The notes under the pieces: generated by a model
The model's database searches: none
Seen by the model: the letters and a program-made list of their open reading frames with translations, nothing else
What the model was told of the DNA's origin: nothing
Source of the DNA: UBA11740 sp035635855
GTDB lineage: Bacteria > Acidobacteriota > Blastocatellia > Pyrinomonadales > Pyrinomonadaceae
DNA length: 64,000 bases
Assembly: GCA_035635855.1 (NCBI GenBank)
Contig: DASQAF010000049.1
Span: 329,056 to 393,055 of the forward strand
Direction: 5' to 3'
Part shown: one piece after another, positions 7,717 to 16,928 of the stretch
Layout: every line of letters starts with the position of its first letter
Numbering within the stretch: position 1 is the stretch's first letter
Made by a program: the position numbers and the translations under genes

Positions 7717-10700
7717 ATGCCGAGAAGAGTTCTTCGTCATCAAACCCTCTTACGCTGCGGCTTACTGTTCGTATTCCTCGGGCTGTGTCTCCTCGCGGCA
7801 GTTTCTTCTTGGTCCAGCGGGAGCCGCGATGTTCCATCTCAGGTGCGGACTTCCTATCCGGGATCTCCAGCTAACAGACTTGCAGAATCGCCCGCCGCGG
7901 CAAAGGCTGCGCTTATGAATTTGCCGCTCAGTTTCGAAGAACTCGAGAACAAGCGACAGTTTCTCGTTCGTGGTGGCGATTACAGAATGCTTTTGTCTTC
8001 CACCGGCGCAAGCATCGCGGTCAAGAGCCGGGATCGCGCAAGATTACTTCGCATGACACTGCAGGGCGCAAACCCGGCCAGCGAATCTTCGGTCCTCGAA
8101 CCGCTAGAAGGAAAACGTAATTATCTTCTGGGTAACAATCCGGCAAAGTGGAGGCTCAACGTACCAACTTATTCGAGAGTTCGTTTTGACGAAGTTTATC
8201 CGGGAATCAGCGTGATCTATTACGGGCGAGAAGGTCGTTTGGAATACGATTTCCAGGTTGCGCCCGGCGCCGATCATCGGCTGATCAAGTTTGCTTTCAA
8301 TCGTGAGTTACGGCCGCGGCTGACTGCTGAAGGCGAACTCGTTTTGCGCTTCAACGGTGGTGAGCTGCGCCAGCCGGCCCCGATCATTTATCAGGAGATC
8401 GGCGGCACCCGACAGCTTGTCGCTGGACGCTACGTCCTACTAAATCGCGAAGTATCATTCGAGGTGGGAGTTTATGACAAGACCCGGCCGCTGATAATCG
8501 ATCCGACCCTGGTCTACTCGACGTATCTGGGCGGCAGCGGCGACGATTTGGGCGCCAGCATCGCGGTCGATAGCAGTAATAACGTTTATGTGGCCGGCAC
8601 CACCAGCTCGACAAACTTCCCCACGCAGAATCCGGCCTTCTCAGCCAAAGCCGGATTGAGTGACATTCTTGTTACCAAGATAAATGCGGCCGGGAACGCG
8701 ATCATTTATTCAACCTACATCGGCGGTCTTGGCAATGATCGGGGCAGCGGCATTGCCGTCGATGCCGGCGGAAATGCCTTTGTTGCGGGACGGGTCGATT
8801 CAGCCTCGACCGACTTTCCGACCACTGCGGGCGCTTTAGCGACTATCTATCGTGGCGGCGACTTTGATGGGGTTGTATTCAAGCTGAACCCTCAGGGCAA
8901 TGCGTTGATTTATTCGACCTATCTGGGTGGGGAAGAGAACGATTCGGCTGAAGGTGTAGCGGTCGATGCTGTTGGCAATGCCTACGTGGTTGGCGGCACC
9001 AGGTCGATCGGTTTTCCCACTACCGTCACCGCATACCAACCTGCCGGCGGAGGCGACACAGACGGTTATCTGGTAAAGCTCAATCCGAGTGGCAGCAGCT
9101 TACTCTACGGAACAATGCTCGGCGGGAGCGGGACTGATCGGTCCAGCGCAGTCGCGATAGATTCAAGCGGCAACGCTTATGTTGCGGGCTTTACAGCTTC
9201 GCAGGACTTTCCTACCGTCAACGCGTTTCAGAACTCTCCCGCCGGCAGTGTCGATGCCTTTGTCGCGAAAATCGATACCAATCGCAGCGGCGCGCCATCG
9301 CTGGTTTTCTCGAGCTATCTTGGTGGCACCAGCGATGACAAGGCTTACGGCATCGCGATCGACAGCGCTGGCAGCAACGTATACCTGGTCGGACAAACCT
9401 CTTCGAACAATTTTCCGCTCTTGAATCCGGCCCAGGCCGTCTATGGCGGATCGTTCGATGCTTTTGTGGCAAAGGTTTCGAGCACCGGAACTAAAGTCTT
9501 CGCAACTTATCTCGGTGGCAGTGGCGATGATCGCGGAACCGGTATCGCGGTCAACTCTGCAGGCGCGGCTTACATTACCGGATTCACTTCCTCGACGAAT
9601 TTTCCCACCGTGACTGCTCTGCAAATCGCTAATGCAGGAGGCTTTGATGCTTTTGTAGCAAAGTTGAATCCCGCTGGAAGCGGTCTGCTTTATTCAACTT
9701 ATCTTGGCGGCAGTGCAAACGAAAACACGGTTAGCGCGGTGACCGCGACTAATCCCATCGCGCTGGACTCATCGAGCAATGCTTACATCACGGGCTACAC
9801 TTCATCGACGAACTTTCCCGTCGGGTCGCCAATGCAAACCGCCAACAGTGGCAGCCAGGACGTCTTCATAGCAAAGATTTCAGACGCTTCGTCGGCCAGC
9901 GACTATTCGCTTTCGGTGACACCGAACTCGCGCACTGTGAGCCCTGGCGGCGGAACAACCTATACGGTGACCGCGACACCTGCTGGAGGGTTTACCGGAA
10001 CGATTTCGCTAAGCGTCAGCGGAATCTCCAGCGACTCGACTTCGAGCTTTAGCCCGCCCACAATCGCGATCAATGATGCCTCGGCCAAATCCTCCACATT
10101 GACTATCACCACCACGGGCGCGACGCCGCCGGGAACTTATTCCGTCACCGTTACTACCACCAGCGGAAACCTGCAGCATTCAGCTTCGGTTCAACTAATC
10201 GTCTCGGGGATCGGGAGCGCGAATCTGGCGCTGACAAAAACTGCCTCGCCAAATCCGGCGACCTCTCTGGCGAGCATGACTTATCGCCTCACGGTAACGA
10301 ACAATGGCGCTTCGCCGGCAACGAACGTAACGGTGACTGACAATTTGCCTGCGGGCGTTAACTTCAGCTCAGCGACGCCGACTCAAGGCACTTGCATGGG
10401 CACAACTACCATTACCTGCAATCTGGGATCGCTGGCGAATGGCGCATTCGCGGTCATCAACATAATCGTCATTCCTCAGGCGCCGGGACAATTGGCGAAT
10501 TCCGCGAATGTCATGGCCGCTGAATCCGACCCGAACATGAGCGACAATTCAGTCACCATCCAAACGACGGTCAACGCGCCTTCGAGTGGGCCGGTGATGC
10601 TCGACCCGAATCTTTCGGTGAAGACAGTTGTCAACGGCTTGTCACAGCCGACGAGCATGGCCTTCATCGGCAACAACGATTTCCTGGTGCTGGAGAAAAA

Positions 10701-13026
10701 TACGGGCAAGGTGCAGCGGGTTATTAACGGAGTAATTCAAAATCCTGCGACGCTTGATCTTGCCGTTAACAGCGCATCCGAACGAGGCGCACTTGGAATT
10801 GCACTGCACCCTAACTTTGCTGCCAATGGGTTCGTTTATCTCTATTGGACTGAGAGCAGCACCGGAGTTGATTCGACGACTGTTGCCGAAGTTCCGGTGC
10901 TCGGCAATCGCGTGGATCGCTATATCTGGAACGGGTCAGCCCTGATTTTCGATCGGAACCTGATCAAGCTGCGCGCATATCAGGCCGATGCGAATCAACA
11001 GTTGCGCGGTAATCACAATGGCGGAATTCTACGCTTCGGTCCGGACGGTAAGCTCTACATCATGATGGGAGACAATGGCCGCCGCGGGTTCTTGCAGAAC
11101 AATCAACTCGGCCCGGTGCCCGACGATCAGTACGGGGGACCAGAACCGGACAACAATCATCTCACCGGCTTTATCCTGAGACTTAATGATGACGGCACGA
11201 CCCCGGTGGACAATCCTTTCTTTAACGCGTCGACACCGTTGACCGGCGAGGCTGCGGCTAATATCAAGAAGCTCTATGCGTACGGCGTGCGTAACGGATT
11301 CGGCATGGGCTTCGATCCGCTTTCCGGAAATCTTTGGGACCAGGAAAACGGCGACGATTCGTTCGACGAGATGAATCGAATCACTGCGGGTTCAAACAAC
11401 GGATGGATACAGATGATGGGCCCAAGCAGTCGCGTTAGTCAGTTCAAACAGATCGAAACCACATACGGGGCAGGTGATCTGCAACAAGTTCGTTGGCCGC
11501 CTTCTTTGATCGCTGACACGCCCGCCGCTGCGCTCGCGGGACTCTATATGTTGCCGGGTGCGCATTACAACGATCCGGAATTCAGTTGGAAGTACGCCAT
11601 CCCCGCTTCACCCTTGGGATTTGTTCGGGGCAGGGGATTGGGCCCTCAGTTCGAAGGTGACATGTTTGTGGGCGCGGCCCGAACCTTTCTGGCCGGTGGC
11701 TTTCTCTTCCGCTTCAAGCTGACGCCTGATCGACTGCACTTTGCATTCACTGATCCGCGGCTCAACGACTTGGTGGCGGACAATCTTGATAAGTTCGACA
11801 TCACTGAGAGCGAGAGTCTGCTGATAGGACGTGATTTCGGAATCACCACCGACATCACTACCGGGCCGAATGGCAATCTCTTTGTCGTCTCAAACACCAA
11901 TGGCGCGGTGTACGAGATCTCTGGCAAGCAATCCACGCTCTTTACAGCCAACTTGAGCGGCGCGCAAGAGACGCCACCAAACAATTCAACTGCTAGCGGC
12001 ACTGCTACTTTGCTTCTTAGCCCCGACGAGCAGACTGCTCTGGTTGCGCTAAACTTCGGCGGGCTTTCGAGCGCTGAAACCGCGGCGCACATTCATGGGC
12101 CAGCCGCACCCGGAGCCGCGGGGTCAGTTCTGTTTCCCCTGCCAAACGGAAACGTCACTGATTTTCTGATCACCCTGTCCCCCGCCGAGGTGCAAAACCT
12201 GAAGGACGGCTTGCTGTACATCAACGTTCATAGCAGCAACTTTTTGAATGGTGAGATTCGCGGTCAGTTCCTGGGCGGGGCGAGTGCAAGCAGTTTTCAA
12301 TTCAACGCGGCGAGTTCGTACGTGCCAGAGACTGGTGGAAGCGCCTTAATTACCGTCACGCGTTTGGGCAACACTTCGGCTCCGGCAACCGTCGATTATG
12401 CGACGAGTGACGGAACGGCGGTCAGTCCCTCTGACTACCAAGCGACTTCGGGCACTCTTCATTTTGCCGCGGGTGAAACCTTCAAGACCTTTTATGTTCC
12501 CATCGTCGACGACCTCTTTGTTGAAGGCAACGAAACCATCCAGCTGAGTTTGAGCAATCCGGCTGGGGGCGCATTTCTCGGCAGTCCGAATACTGCCACG
12601 CTGAGTATCGTCGACAATGATGTAGTCACGCCTTCGCCGCCTCAGTTAATCCTCGAAGAATCAGGCCCTGATCCTAACGAGGCAGCAGCATTTGATTCAC
12701 TGCTCTTTCTAAGAGATCCCTTCCATGTTCAGAATGTCGCCGGCTGGCTCGATCTCGGTCCTGATCGAAATACGCGGGTGCTTGTTTTCGCTGCAAACCT
12801 GAAACTCAACCTGGGCGAAACGGCTTCTGCCGTTGTGGTTCATCTGATCGACAACAGTAACCAGAGCTACGACGTGACCGCCGAAGACGTGCGGGTAGTA
12901 ACTAACTTTGATTTGGCGCAGGTGACTTTCCGCCTGCCGAACGATCTGGCTGCCGGCTCCTGTATGGTGACCGTGAAAGCACATGGCCAGGCTAGCAATA
13001 CCGGGATTATCGGGATAGTTCCTTAG
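7717..13026 (+). CDS. Giant secreted modular protein: SBBP repeats, DUF11, sugar-dehydrogenase-like propeller, CHRD, Calx-beta
   Basis: 1769 residues with an N-terminal hydrophobic leader (about 10-32). A conserved N-terminal beta domain is followed by seven SBBP beta-propeller repeats (about 264-724), each starting with a 'sTYLGGsgdD' motif and ending in 'vaGtTsStnFP'. Then come an Ig-like region (about 730-830), a DUF11 cell-surface domain (about 834-945), a glucose/sorbosone-dehydrogenase-like propeller (about 965-1404; ERGALGIALHPNF, a NHNGGILRFGPDGKLY motif), a CHRD domain (about 1407-1520; AETAAHIHGPA), a Calx-beta domain (about 1525-1634) and a beta-rich C-terminal domain without the common Por/PEP-CTERM signal. 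The architecture suggests an extracellular adhesive or matrix protein; a dehydrogenase activity of the propeller is possible but not shown. No ORF break is seen. Confidence 0.9.
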   Translation: MPRRVLRHQTLLRCGLLFVFLGLCLLAAVSSWSSGSRDVPSQVRTSYPGSPANRLAESPAAAKAALMNLPLSFEELENKRQFLVRGGDYRMLLSSTGASIAVKSRDRARLLRMTLQGANPASESSVLEPLEGKRNYLLGNNPAKWRLNVPTYSRVRFDEVYPGISVIYYGREGRLEYDFQVAPGADHRLIKFAFNRELRPRLTAEGELVLRFNGGELRQPAPIIYQEIGGTRQLVAGRYVLLNREVSFEVGVYDKTRPLIIDPTLVYSTYLGGSGDDLGASIAVDSSNNVYVAGTTSSTNFPTQNPAFSAKAGLSDILVTKINAAGNAIIYSTYIGGLGNDRGSGIAVDAGGNAFVAGRVDSASTDFPTTAGALATIYRGGDFDGVVFKLNPQGNALIYSTYLGGEENDSAEGVAVDAVGNAYVVGGTRSIGFPTTVTAYQPAGGGDTDGYLVKLNPSGSSLLYGTMLGGSGTDRSSAVAIDSSGNAYVAGFTASQDFPTVNAFQNSPAGSVDAFVAKIDTNRSGAPSLVFSSYLGGTSDDKAYGIAIDSAGSNVYLVGQTSSNNFPLLNPAQAVYGGSFDAFVAKVSSTGTKVFATYLGGSGDDRGTGIAVNSAGAAYITGFTSSTNFPTVTALQIANAGGFDAFVAKLNPAGSGLLYSTYLGGSANENTVSAVTATNPIALDSSSNAYITGYTSSTNFPVGSPMQTANSGSQDVFIAKISDASSASDYSLSVTPNSRTVSPGGGTTYTVTATPAGGFTGTISLSVSGISSDSTSSFSPPTIAINDASAKSSTLTITTTGATPPGTYSVTVTTTSGNLQHSASVQLIVSGIGSANLALTKTASPNPATSLASMTYRLTVTNNGASPATNVTVTDNLPAGVNFSSATPTQGTCMGTTTITCNLGSLANGAFAVINIIVIPQAPGQLANSANVMAAESDPNMSDNSVTIQTTVNAPSSGPVMLDPNLSVKTVVNGLSQPTSMAFIGNNDFLVLEKNTGKVQRVINGVIQNPATLDLAVNSASERGALGIALHPNFAANGFVYLYWTESSTGVDSTTVAEVPVLGNRVDRYIWNGSALIFDRNLIKLRAYQADANQQLRGNHNGGILRFGPDGKLYIMMGDNGRRGFLQNNQLGPVPDDQYGGPEPDNNHLTGFILRLNDDGTTPVDNPFFNASTPLTGEAAANIKKLYAYGVRNGFGMGFDPLSGNLWDQENGDDSFDEMNRITAGSNNGWIQMMGPSSRVSQFKQIETTYGAGDLQQVRWPPSLIADTPAAALAGLYMLPGAHYNDPEFSWKYAIPASPLGFVRGRGLGPQFEGDMFVGAARTFLAGGFLFRFKLTPDRLHFAFTDPRLNDLVADNLDKFDITESESLLIGRDFGITTDITTGPNGNLFVVSNTNGAVYEISGKQSTLFTANLSGAQETPPNNSTASGTATLLLSPDEQTALVALNFGGLSSAETAAHIHGPAAPGAAGSVLFPLPNGNVTDFLITLSPAEVQNLKDGLLYINVHSSNFLNGEIRGQFLGGASASSFQFNAASSYVPETGGSALITVTRLGNTSAPATVDYATSDGTAVSPSDYQATSGTLHFAAGETFKTFYVPIVDDLFVEGNETIQLSLSNPAGGAFLGSPNTATLSIVDNDVVTPSPPQLILEESGPDPNEAAAFDSLLFLRDPFHVQNVAGWLDLGPDRNTRVLVFAANLKLNLGETASAVVVHLIDNSNQSYDVTAEDVRVVTNFDLAQVTFRLPNDLAAGSCMVTVKAHGQASNTGIIGIVP

Positions 13027-13040
13027 GATTTCGATGGGAT

Positions 13041-14714
13041 TCAGTTGACCATTTGTCCGCTTACCACTTCCTTCAAAAGCGTTTGATCGGGGTCAACTTG
13101 AATTGAGACTGGCCCGCTCCTGGTGCGAAGGTGCGCCGTCGCGATCTTGCCGTTTGGCTGAATTGTAATTCGTGTCTTCTCGCTACCGTTGGTGATTTCA
13201 ATGGGCACCGGATCGAGAAAAGCTTCTCCGTCCTGCGTTTGTTTCAAGAGGATCGTTAAGTCATTTCCACCGCCGGGGAGTTCGGCGGCTCCCGAAGTCA
13301 ATTCATAAATCGGATGACCAGCGCCATAAACCCACCGCGCAAAAAACTCGCGCAGATTTTTTCCGGAAGAATTCTCTAAAGCCTTGCGCAGATCTTCGGT
13401 TGTTGCATTATCATCGCGATGCGCGTTGTAGTAGTTGCGCAAACCGCGGAAGAAGACTTCGTTACCCAAACGCGTGCGCAACATGTGTAGCACCCATGCT
13501 CCTTTTTCATAATTGTTTTCATTGAGCAGCTTCATCAGGTCCTGGGTCTCAGTGTCATGGATGGGCGCCTTGCGTTGTTTCTCGTAAGCAAAGTAACGTT
13601 CCGCCGCGCCACGCATGTAATCACGAAAGGCATTCTGGCCGTCGTACTTTTCAATGAAGAGGCCGGCGAAATAGGTGGCGAAACCTTCGCTCAACCAGAG
13701 ATCCGCCCAGGTTGATTCCGTCACGGAATCGCCAAACCATTGGTGGGCGATTTCGTGGGCCACCACGCTCTCAATGCGCTCGGGAATACCAAAACGCGCG
13801 CTCATCTTCTCGTTGCTGCGAAGGTCGAACAGCGTATTTGAGAACACAATCGCGCTGGAGTTTTCCATTCCGCCAAAACGTGTCGCGGCCACAATCAACG
13901 CCAGCTTCTCGTACGGATAAGGAGCAATCGTTTCGCTAAAAAAGGCGACGGCCGGCCCGCCGGCAGAAAACCCTTTGGGGGCATAGGCGCGATCCTTTTG
14001 GGGAACATAGTAAGAGAGCGGCGTCACCGTTGGCCCGGTGGCATCGATCTTTGCTCCTTCGTTAACCGCAATCACCATGCAATAGGCCGGGATCGGTTTC
14101 GTTTCCTCGTATGTCCAGCTCGTAGTAGCCGCGCTTTTCTTCATTGTCAGGAATCTTCCGTTGGCCACCACCACTTCCCGAGAAGGCGCGGCCACCGTGA
14201 ACGAAACCGTGGCCTTCGCGGAAGGATGATCGAGACAGGGAATCCATTGGTGCACCCGGTTCGGCCAGTTGTCGCCGGTCGCCGATTGTTTGCCGTCGCG
14301 GTCCCTGGCGAAAATCAGGCCGTCTTTCGGTCGGCCGTGATAGGTCACCGTGACTTTCAGCCGGTCGCCTCTTTTGGCGGTCCGCGCCAGCATGACATTG
14401 AGTTGCTCGGCTGTTCGATCAAAACGAACTGGAGAGCCTGAGACCGAGACCGAATCGATTGGCATCTCGCCAAAGTCGAGATCGATCCTCGACGCACTAG
14501 CCGCCAGAACTTCCAGGTCAATTTCTGTTCGCGCCGAAGAGATCTCAGTAAGTTGCTCGTTAAGAGAGATTCTCACGTTGTAATGGAGCGGCTTCCAGGT
14601 GGTAATGGTCCGCTCCCGGCGTTGACCCGGAACGAACGTCGCGAATAAGACAACAAGCGCGAGGAGAAAAAGAAGCCGTTGCAATTTCTGCGAAGTGTGT
14701 TTCGGCTTGATCAT
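13041..14714 (-). CDS. M1 family zinc aminopeptidase, secreted
   Basis: 557 residues from the ATG at 14714. The longer frame, starting at 14804, would overlap the neighbouring gene and place a polar stretch before the signal peptide (MIKPKHTSQKLQRLLFLLAL...), so it is rejected. The substrate-recognition GGMEN lies near residue 280, and the zinc site HEIAHQWFGD near 318 is followed by WLSEGFATYF, whose Glu is the third ligand. A C-terminal region of beta and helical character follows. M1 enzymes remove N-terminal residues from peptides; the leader points to the periplasm or outside. It is convergent with the giant protein gene, 14 bases away. Confidence 0.92.
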   Translation of the reverse strand: MIKPKHTSQKLQRLLFLLALVVLFATFVPGQRRERTITTWKPLHYNVRISLNEQLTEISSARTEIDLEVLAASASRIDLDFGEMPIDSVSVSGSPVRFDRTAEQLNVMLARTAKRGDRLKVTVTYHGRPKDGLIFARDRDGKQSATGDNWPNRVHQWIPCLDHPSAKATVSFTVAAPSREVVVANGRFLTMKKSAATTSWTYEETKPIPAYCMVIAVNEGAKIDATGPTVTPLSYYVPQKDRAYAPKGFSAGGPAVAFFSETIAPYPYEKLALIVAATRFGGMENSSAIVFSNTLFDLRSNEKMSARFGIPERIESVVAHEIAHQWFGDSVTESTWADLWLSEGFATYFAGLFIEKYDGQNAFRDYMRGAAERYFAYEKQRKAPIHDTETQDLMKLLNENNYEKGAWVLHMLRTRLGNEVFFRGLRNYYNAHRDDNATTEDLRKALENSSGKNLREFFARWVYGAGHPIYELTSGAAELPGGGNDLTILLKQTQDGEAFLDPVPIEITNGSEKTRITIQPNGKIATAHLRTRSGPVSIQVDPDQTLLKEVVSGQMVN

Positions 14715-14740
14715 CAAATTGCCCGTTTCAAAGGTGTCCG

Positions 14741-15097
14741 TCAGCGAATTCCCAGCATTAACAACGCCGACCGATCTGAAACTTTTCCATCGCTTTCCAG
14801 CCAATGCTGGTAAGCCGCGCGCTCGCTGTCGCTAACCGGACGGTTGCCCAGGCGTGCTGCCGGCGTTCGCTCGAATGCGCGCGTAGTCAACGCCATGTGA
14901 TCTTTCCGAATGTGAAGCGAAGCCGCGTCGCCCAGCGCGCGCTCCGCGGATTCGACGTCCGGAAACAATTCTTCATAAGCCATCAAGTGCCACGTTGTCT
15001 CTGCTTCGCGTTCATCGATGGCAATCACACGCAGCAAGCCAAATCCGCTCTCAAGTTGAAAGATTAGATCGTCGCCTGCGGCAAATGGCTGTGCCAT
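14741..15097 (-). CDS. Conserved-looking hypothetical protein
   Basis: 118 residues, soluble, no signal peptide. The N-terminal part (FAAGDDLIFQLESGFGLLRVI) reads as a small beta-barrel-like sequence, resembling the opening of Imm26-like proteins, but the match is too weak to name it. The C-terminal part is helical (SDSERAAYQHWLESDG). It lies 26 bases upstream of the M1 peptidase on the same strand and may be its operon partner. Function unknown. Confidence 0.65.
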   Translation of the reverse strand: MAQPFAAGDDLIFQLESGFGLLRVIAIDEREAETTWHLMAYEELFPDVESAERALGDAASLHIRKDHMALTTRAFERTPAARLGNRPVSDSERAAYQHWLESDGKVSDRSALLMLGIR

Positions 15098-15153
15098 AGC
15101 CTTCAGAAAATATCAGCATCTTGGGCAGACGCCTAGTTGAAAGAGCTTTGCGT

Positions 15154-15203
15154 CTTGGCGCCTTTGCGTGCGAAATGTTCGCGCCAAGTCGCAAAGGCGC
15201 AAA
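15154..15203. repeat. Short inverted repeat of the 'cgcaaaggcgc' type
   Basis: GCGCCTTTGCG at 15158-15168 is the exact reverse complement of CGCAAAGGCGC at 15190-15200, with an additional cttggcg/cgccaag pairing between them. Such 'CTTTGCG' palindromes are common dispersed repeats in many bacterial genomes. It fills most of the gap before the DnaJ-domain gene. Confidence 0.55.
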
Positions 15204-15259
15204 GATCGATCAACTTCCATTGAAAATCTACGCTCGCAAACTTACAATGCCGAACCAGC

Positions 15260-15814
15260 TTGGACCGACTCAACGAGAAAAAAGAGTACTATGCAATTCT
15301 CGGCGCCAGCGAAGACGCTTCGCCGCGCGAGATTGAGCGTCTTTACAAGCGTCTCGCGCACCAACGGCACCCGGACCGCGGCGGTAACGAAGAAGAAATG
15401 AAGGCGCTGAATGAAGCGTATCAGGTGCTGCGTGACGACGTAACGCGAAGCAAGTACGATTCGCAGCGCCAACATGTGAACGTCAAAGTCGGCGCGGTCG
15501 CAGTGGCGGCGGCCGCTCGTGACGTCGGAGTTTCCGGACAGTTACTGAGCGCGCTCCTTTGTCTGCTGCTTGGTCTCATGTTGCTATTGCTGGTGCGCTT
15601 TAATGGTTTGTGGTTTCTTTGGCCGCTCTCAATCCTGGCCTTGGGAGTGATCTTGTTTGGCGTCTTGATCGCGCATTCAGCGATGACTAATGCGCGCGAG
15701 TCCTTTGCCGCCACGCATCCCGCTCGCCGTTTTCGCGCAGCGCAGGAGATCGCCTTCTGGTCATTTGTCCTGGGCGGAGGCTATGGGGTTTATCTCATCC
15801 TGACGACGATCTGA
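15260..15814 (+). CDS. DnaJ-domain membrane protein
   Basis: 184 residues starting at TTG 15260. No in-frame ATG precedes the J-domain. The J-domain covers about residues 8-68 with the essential HPD at 37-39 and the YQVLRDDVTRSKYD end. It is followed by two tight membrane helices (about 90-112 and 113-136) and a third near the C-terminus (about 163-183). J-domain proteins stimulate the ATPase of DnaK; a membrane-tethered J-protein would recruit Hsp70 to the inner membrane. Zinc-finger and C-terminal substrate domains of DnaJ proper are absent, so this is a type III J-protein. Confidence 0.85.
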   Translation: MDRLNEKKEYYAILGASEDASPREIERLYKRLAHQRHPDRGGNEEEMKALNEAYQVLRDDVTRSKYDSQRQHVNVKVGAVAVAAAARDVGVSGQLLSALLCLLLGLMLLLLVRFNGLWFLWPLSILALGVILFGVLIAHSAMTNARESFAATHPARRFRAAQEIAFWSFVLGGGYGVYLILTTI

Positions 15815-15842
15815 CCGTTGACGCAGAAGAAGGGAACAGTTG

Positions 15843-16220
15843 ATGGTGATTGGACTTGATCTGCTGTTCCTGGAAGTGAACAACCTCGAGGAATCGTTAG
15901 CGTTCTATCATGATCGGCTGGGGTGTGAAATCGAATCGCATCATCCTCAGGCTGAACCTCCTATGGCATCTGTGAGTGTTGGTCCTCTACGCATTAACCT
16001 GGTCCAGCAGCTCGAGACCATGCTCAAGCGCGGACGTGGTGTGCACTTTGTTTTGAGTGTTAGCGACGTGGACGAGTTTCATAAAGCATTAAAGAGCGGG
16101 GGCGTAGAAGTGAGTGAGCCGCGGGACGAAGGTTGGGGTGGAAGGTTTGTGAGTCTGCGGGACCCGGACGGTTACCAGCTATTTTTTGTGACGTGGGACA
16201 ATCTGAAGCGCGAGCGATAA
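15843..16220 (+). CDS. VOC superfamily (glyoxalase/bleomycin-resistance-like) protein
   Basis: 125 residues; ATG at 15843 is preferred over the TTG one codon upstream. The pattern of a single VOC module is clear: an opening beta strand (MVIGLDLLFLEVNNLEES), LAFYHDRLGC, and the closing SLRDPDGYQLFF whose Glu/Gln position holds a metal ligand in related enzymes (here Gln). VOC proteins bind a metal and act as lyases, dioxygenases or resistance binders. No specific substrate can be inferred. It is 28 bases after the DnaJ-domain gene. Confidence 0.85.
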   Translation: MVIGLDLLFLEVNNLEESLAFYHDRLGCEIESHHPQAEPPMASVSVGPLRINLVQQLETMLKRGRGVHFVLSVSDVDEFHKALKSGGVEVSEPRDEGWGGRFVSLRDPDGYQLFFVTWDNLKRER

Positions 16221-16261
16221 GAAAGGTAATGGCTCGCGCCACGACATCAAGGAGCTTCCAA

Positions 16262-16471
16262 ATGAACTATCAGCATGTCGAAAATCTGCTAATACGTTTT
16301 CGCGGTCAGCTCGTGAATATCAAGACCATTTCCGGCGGAGTTTATGAAGGCGTCATCACCGATGTTACGAATGATTACGTCGCGCTAAAGGTCAAGAACG
16401 GCGACGGCCAGAGCGATCAGGTGATCGTTTTGCTGCACAGCATTGAGTCCGTTTTACCGCAGGGAAAGTGA
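16262..16471 (+). CDS. Small Sm/Hfq-like beta protein
   Basis: 69 residues from the ATG at 16262, which has an AAGGAG ribosome site at 16249-16254. A longer frame upstream overlaps the VOC gene and is not needed. The sequence LLIRFRGQLVNIKTISGG followed by VYEGVITDVTNDYVALKV and VIVLLHSIESVLP has the strand pattern of an Sm fold: Sm1 (GxxVxIxTxxGxxYEGxI) and Sm2 (hydrophobic, I at the end of strand 4/5). Sm-like proteins form rings that bind RNA. A bacterial protein of this size could alternatively be a DUF2642-like or ribosome-maturation SH3 barrel, so the RNA-binding role is inference. Confidence 0.7.
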   Translation: MNYQHVENLLIRFRGQLVNIKTISGGVYEGVITDVTNDYVALKVKNGDGQSDQVIVLLHSIESVLPQGK

Positions 16472-16552
16472 TAGGATCCATCATAAAAAATGATTCAAAA
16501 AGAGGGGTGATTTGGAGCACTCCGAAGGTCAAAAAAAATATTTAAGTTTCGG

Positions 16553-16581
16553 TTGCATCTTGAGGGCGACTTGTGCATAAT
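16553..16581 (+). promoter_or_regulatory. Sigma-70-type promoter of the putative small RNA
   Basis: TTGCAT at 16553-16558, exactly 17 bases, then CATAAT at 16576-16581. A start at about 16587-16589 (G) is expected. Confidence 0.65.
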
Positions 16582-16587
16582 CATGCC

Positions 16588-16683
16588 GCGCCCGCCTCCC
16601 CGGTGGGCGAAGTGGTCGCGTGGGGTGAGGACACGTGGCCTTAGGGTGGGGCTTGTGGGAGGGCCCCGCCCGCTTTTCTTTTT
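16588..16683 (+). ncRNA. Putative small RNA or attenuated leader upstream of the KimA-like permease
   Basis: Between a good promoter and a strong terminator lie about 96 bases without a reading frame. The 5' end folds into an 8-bp hairpin (16589-16596 with 16602-16609, 5-base loop). The 3' end is a 9-bp GC stem (16644-16652 with 16663-16671, one G-T pair) followed by TTTTCTTTTT at 16674-16683. It could be a free-standing sRNA or a premature-termination leader controlling the permease 245 bases further on. The permease family is controlled by c-di-AMP (ydaO) riboswitches in Bacillus; the GGGGTGA and TTAGGG segments recall that motif, but its conserved GAATCC and CCGACAGCTAAC blocks are missing, so I do not call it a riboswitch. 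Confidence 0.5.
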
Positions 16684-16928
16684 AGGCCAGGTTTTTCATC
16701 GAAGGTGACGCCGCCTCACAATGAACAACGCGGTCGGGCGGCAGTTGACTTTCAAAGGAAGTGGCTTAATATACGGCACGGACGACGAGCCCCCGGGTTT
16801 TCGGCTAAGATAACGGAGCAGCAATCGCCATTAGGGTACGTTCCGCCACAGTCGGCGCTTTCAAAGCTGCACACTGTGGCATTTTTTCGCGCTTGGACTG
16901 CTGAAGGGCTGGTTGCCTTAACGAAAAG

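Larger units (their letters stand above)
16472..16928. other. 457-base gene-free region with a promoter and terminator-bounded transcript
   Basis: No credible protein gene. The region holds an A-rich run (16531-16540), a sigma-70-like promoter (16553-16581), a putative small RNA (about 16588-16683) and 245 bases of leader before the permease gene. An open frame at 16705-16941 lacks a ribosome site and overlaps the permease start, so it is not called. Confidence 0.7.

Noticed and set aside
16588..16683. c-di-AMP (ydaO) riboswitch before the KimA-like gene
   Set aside because: Only the GGGGTGA and TTAGGG pieces match. The conserved GAATCC and CCGACAGCTAAC blocks and the second half of the aptamer are missing.
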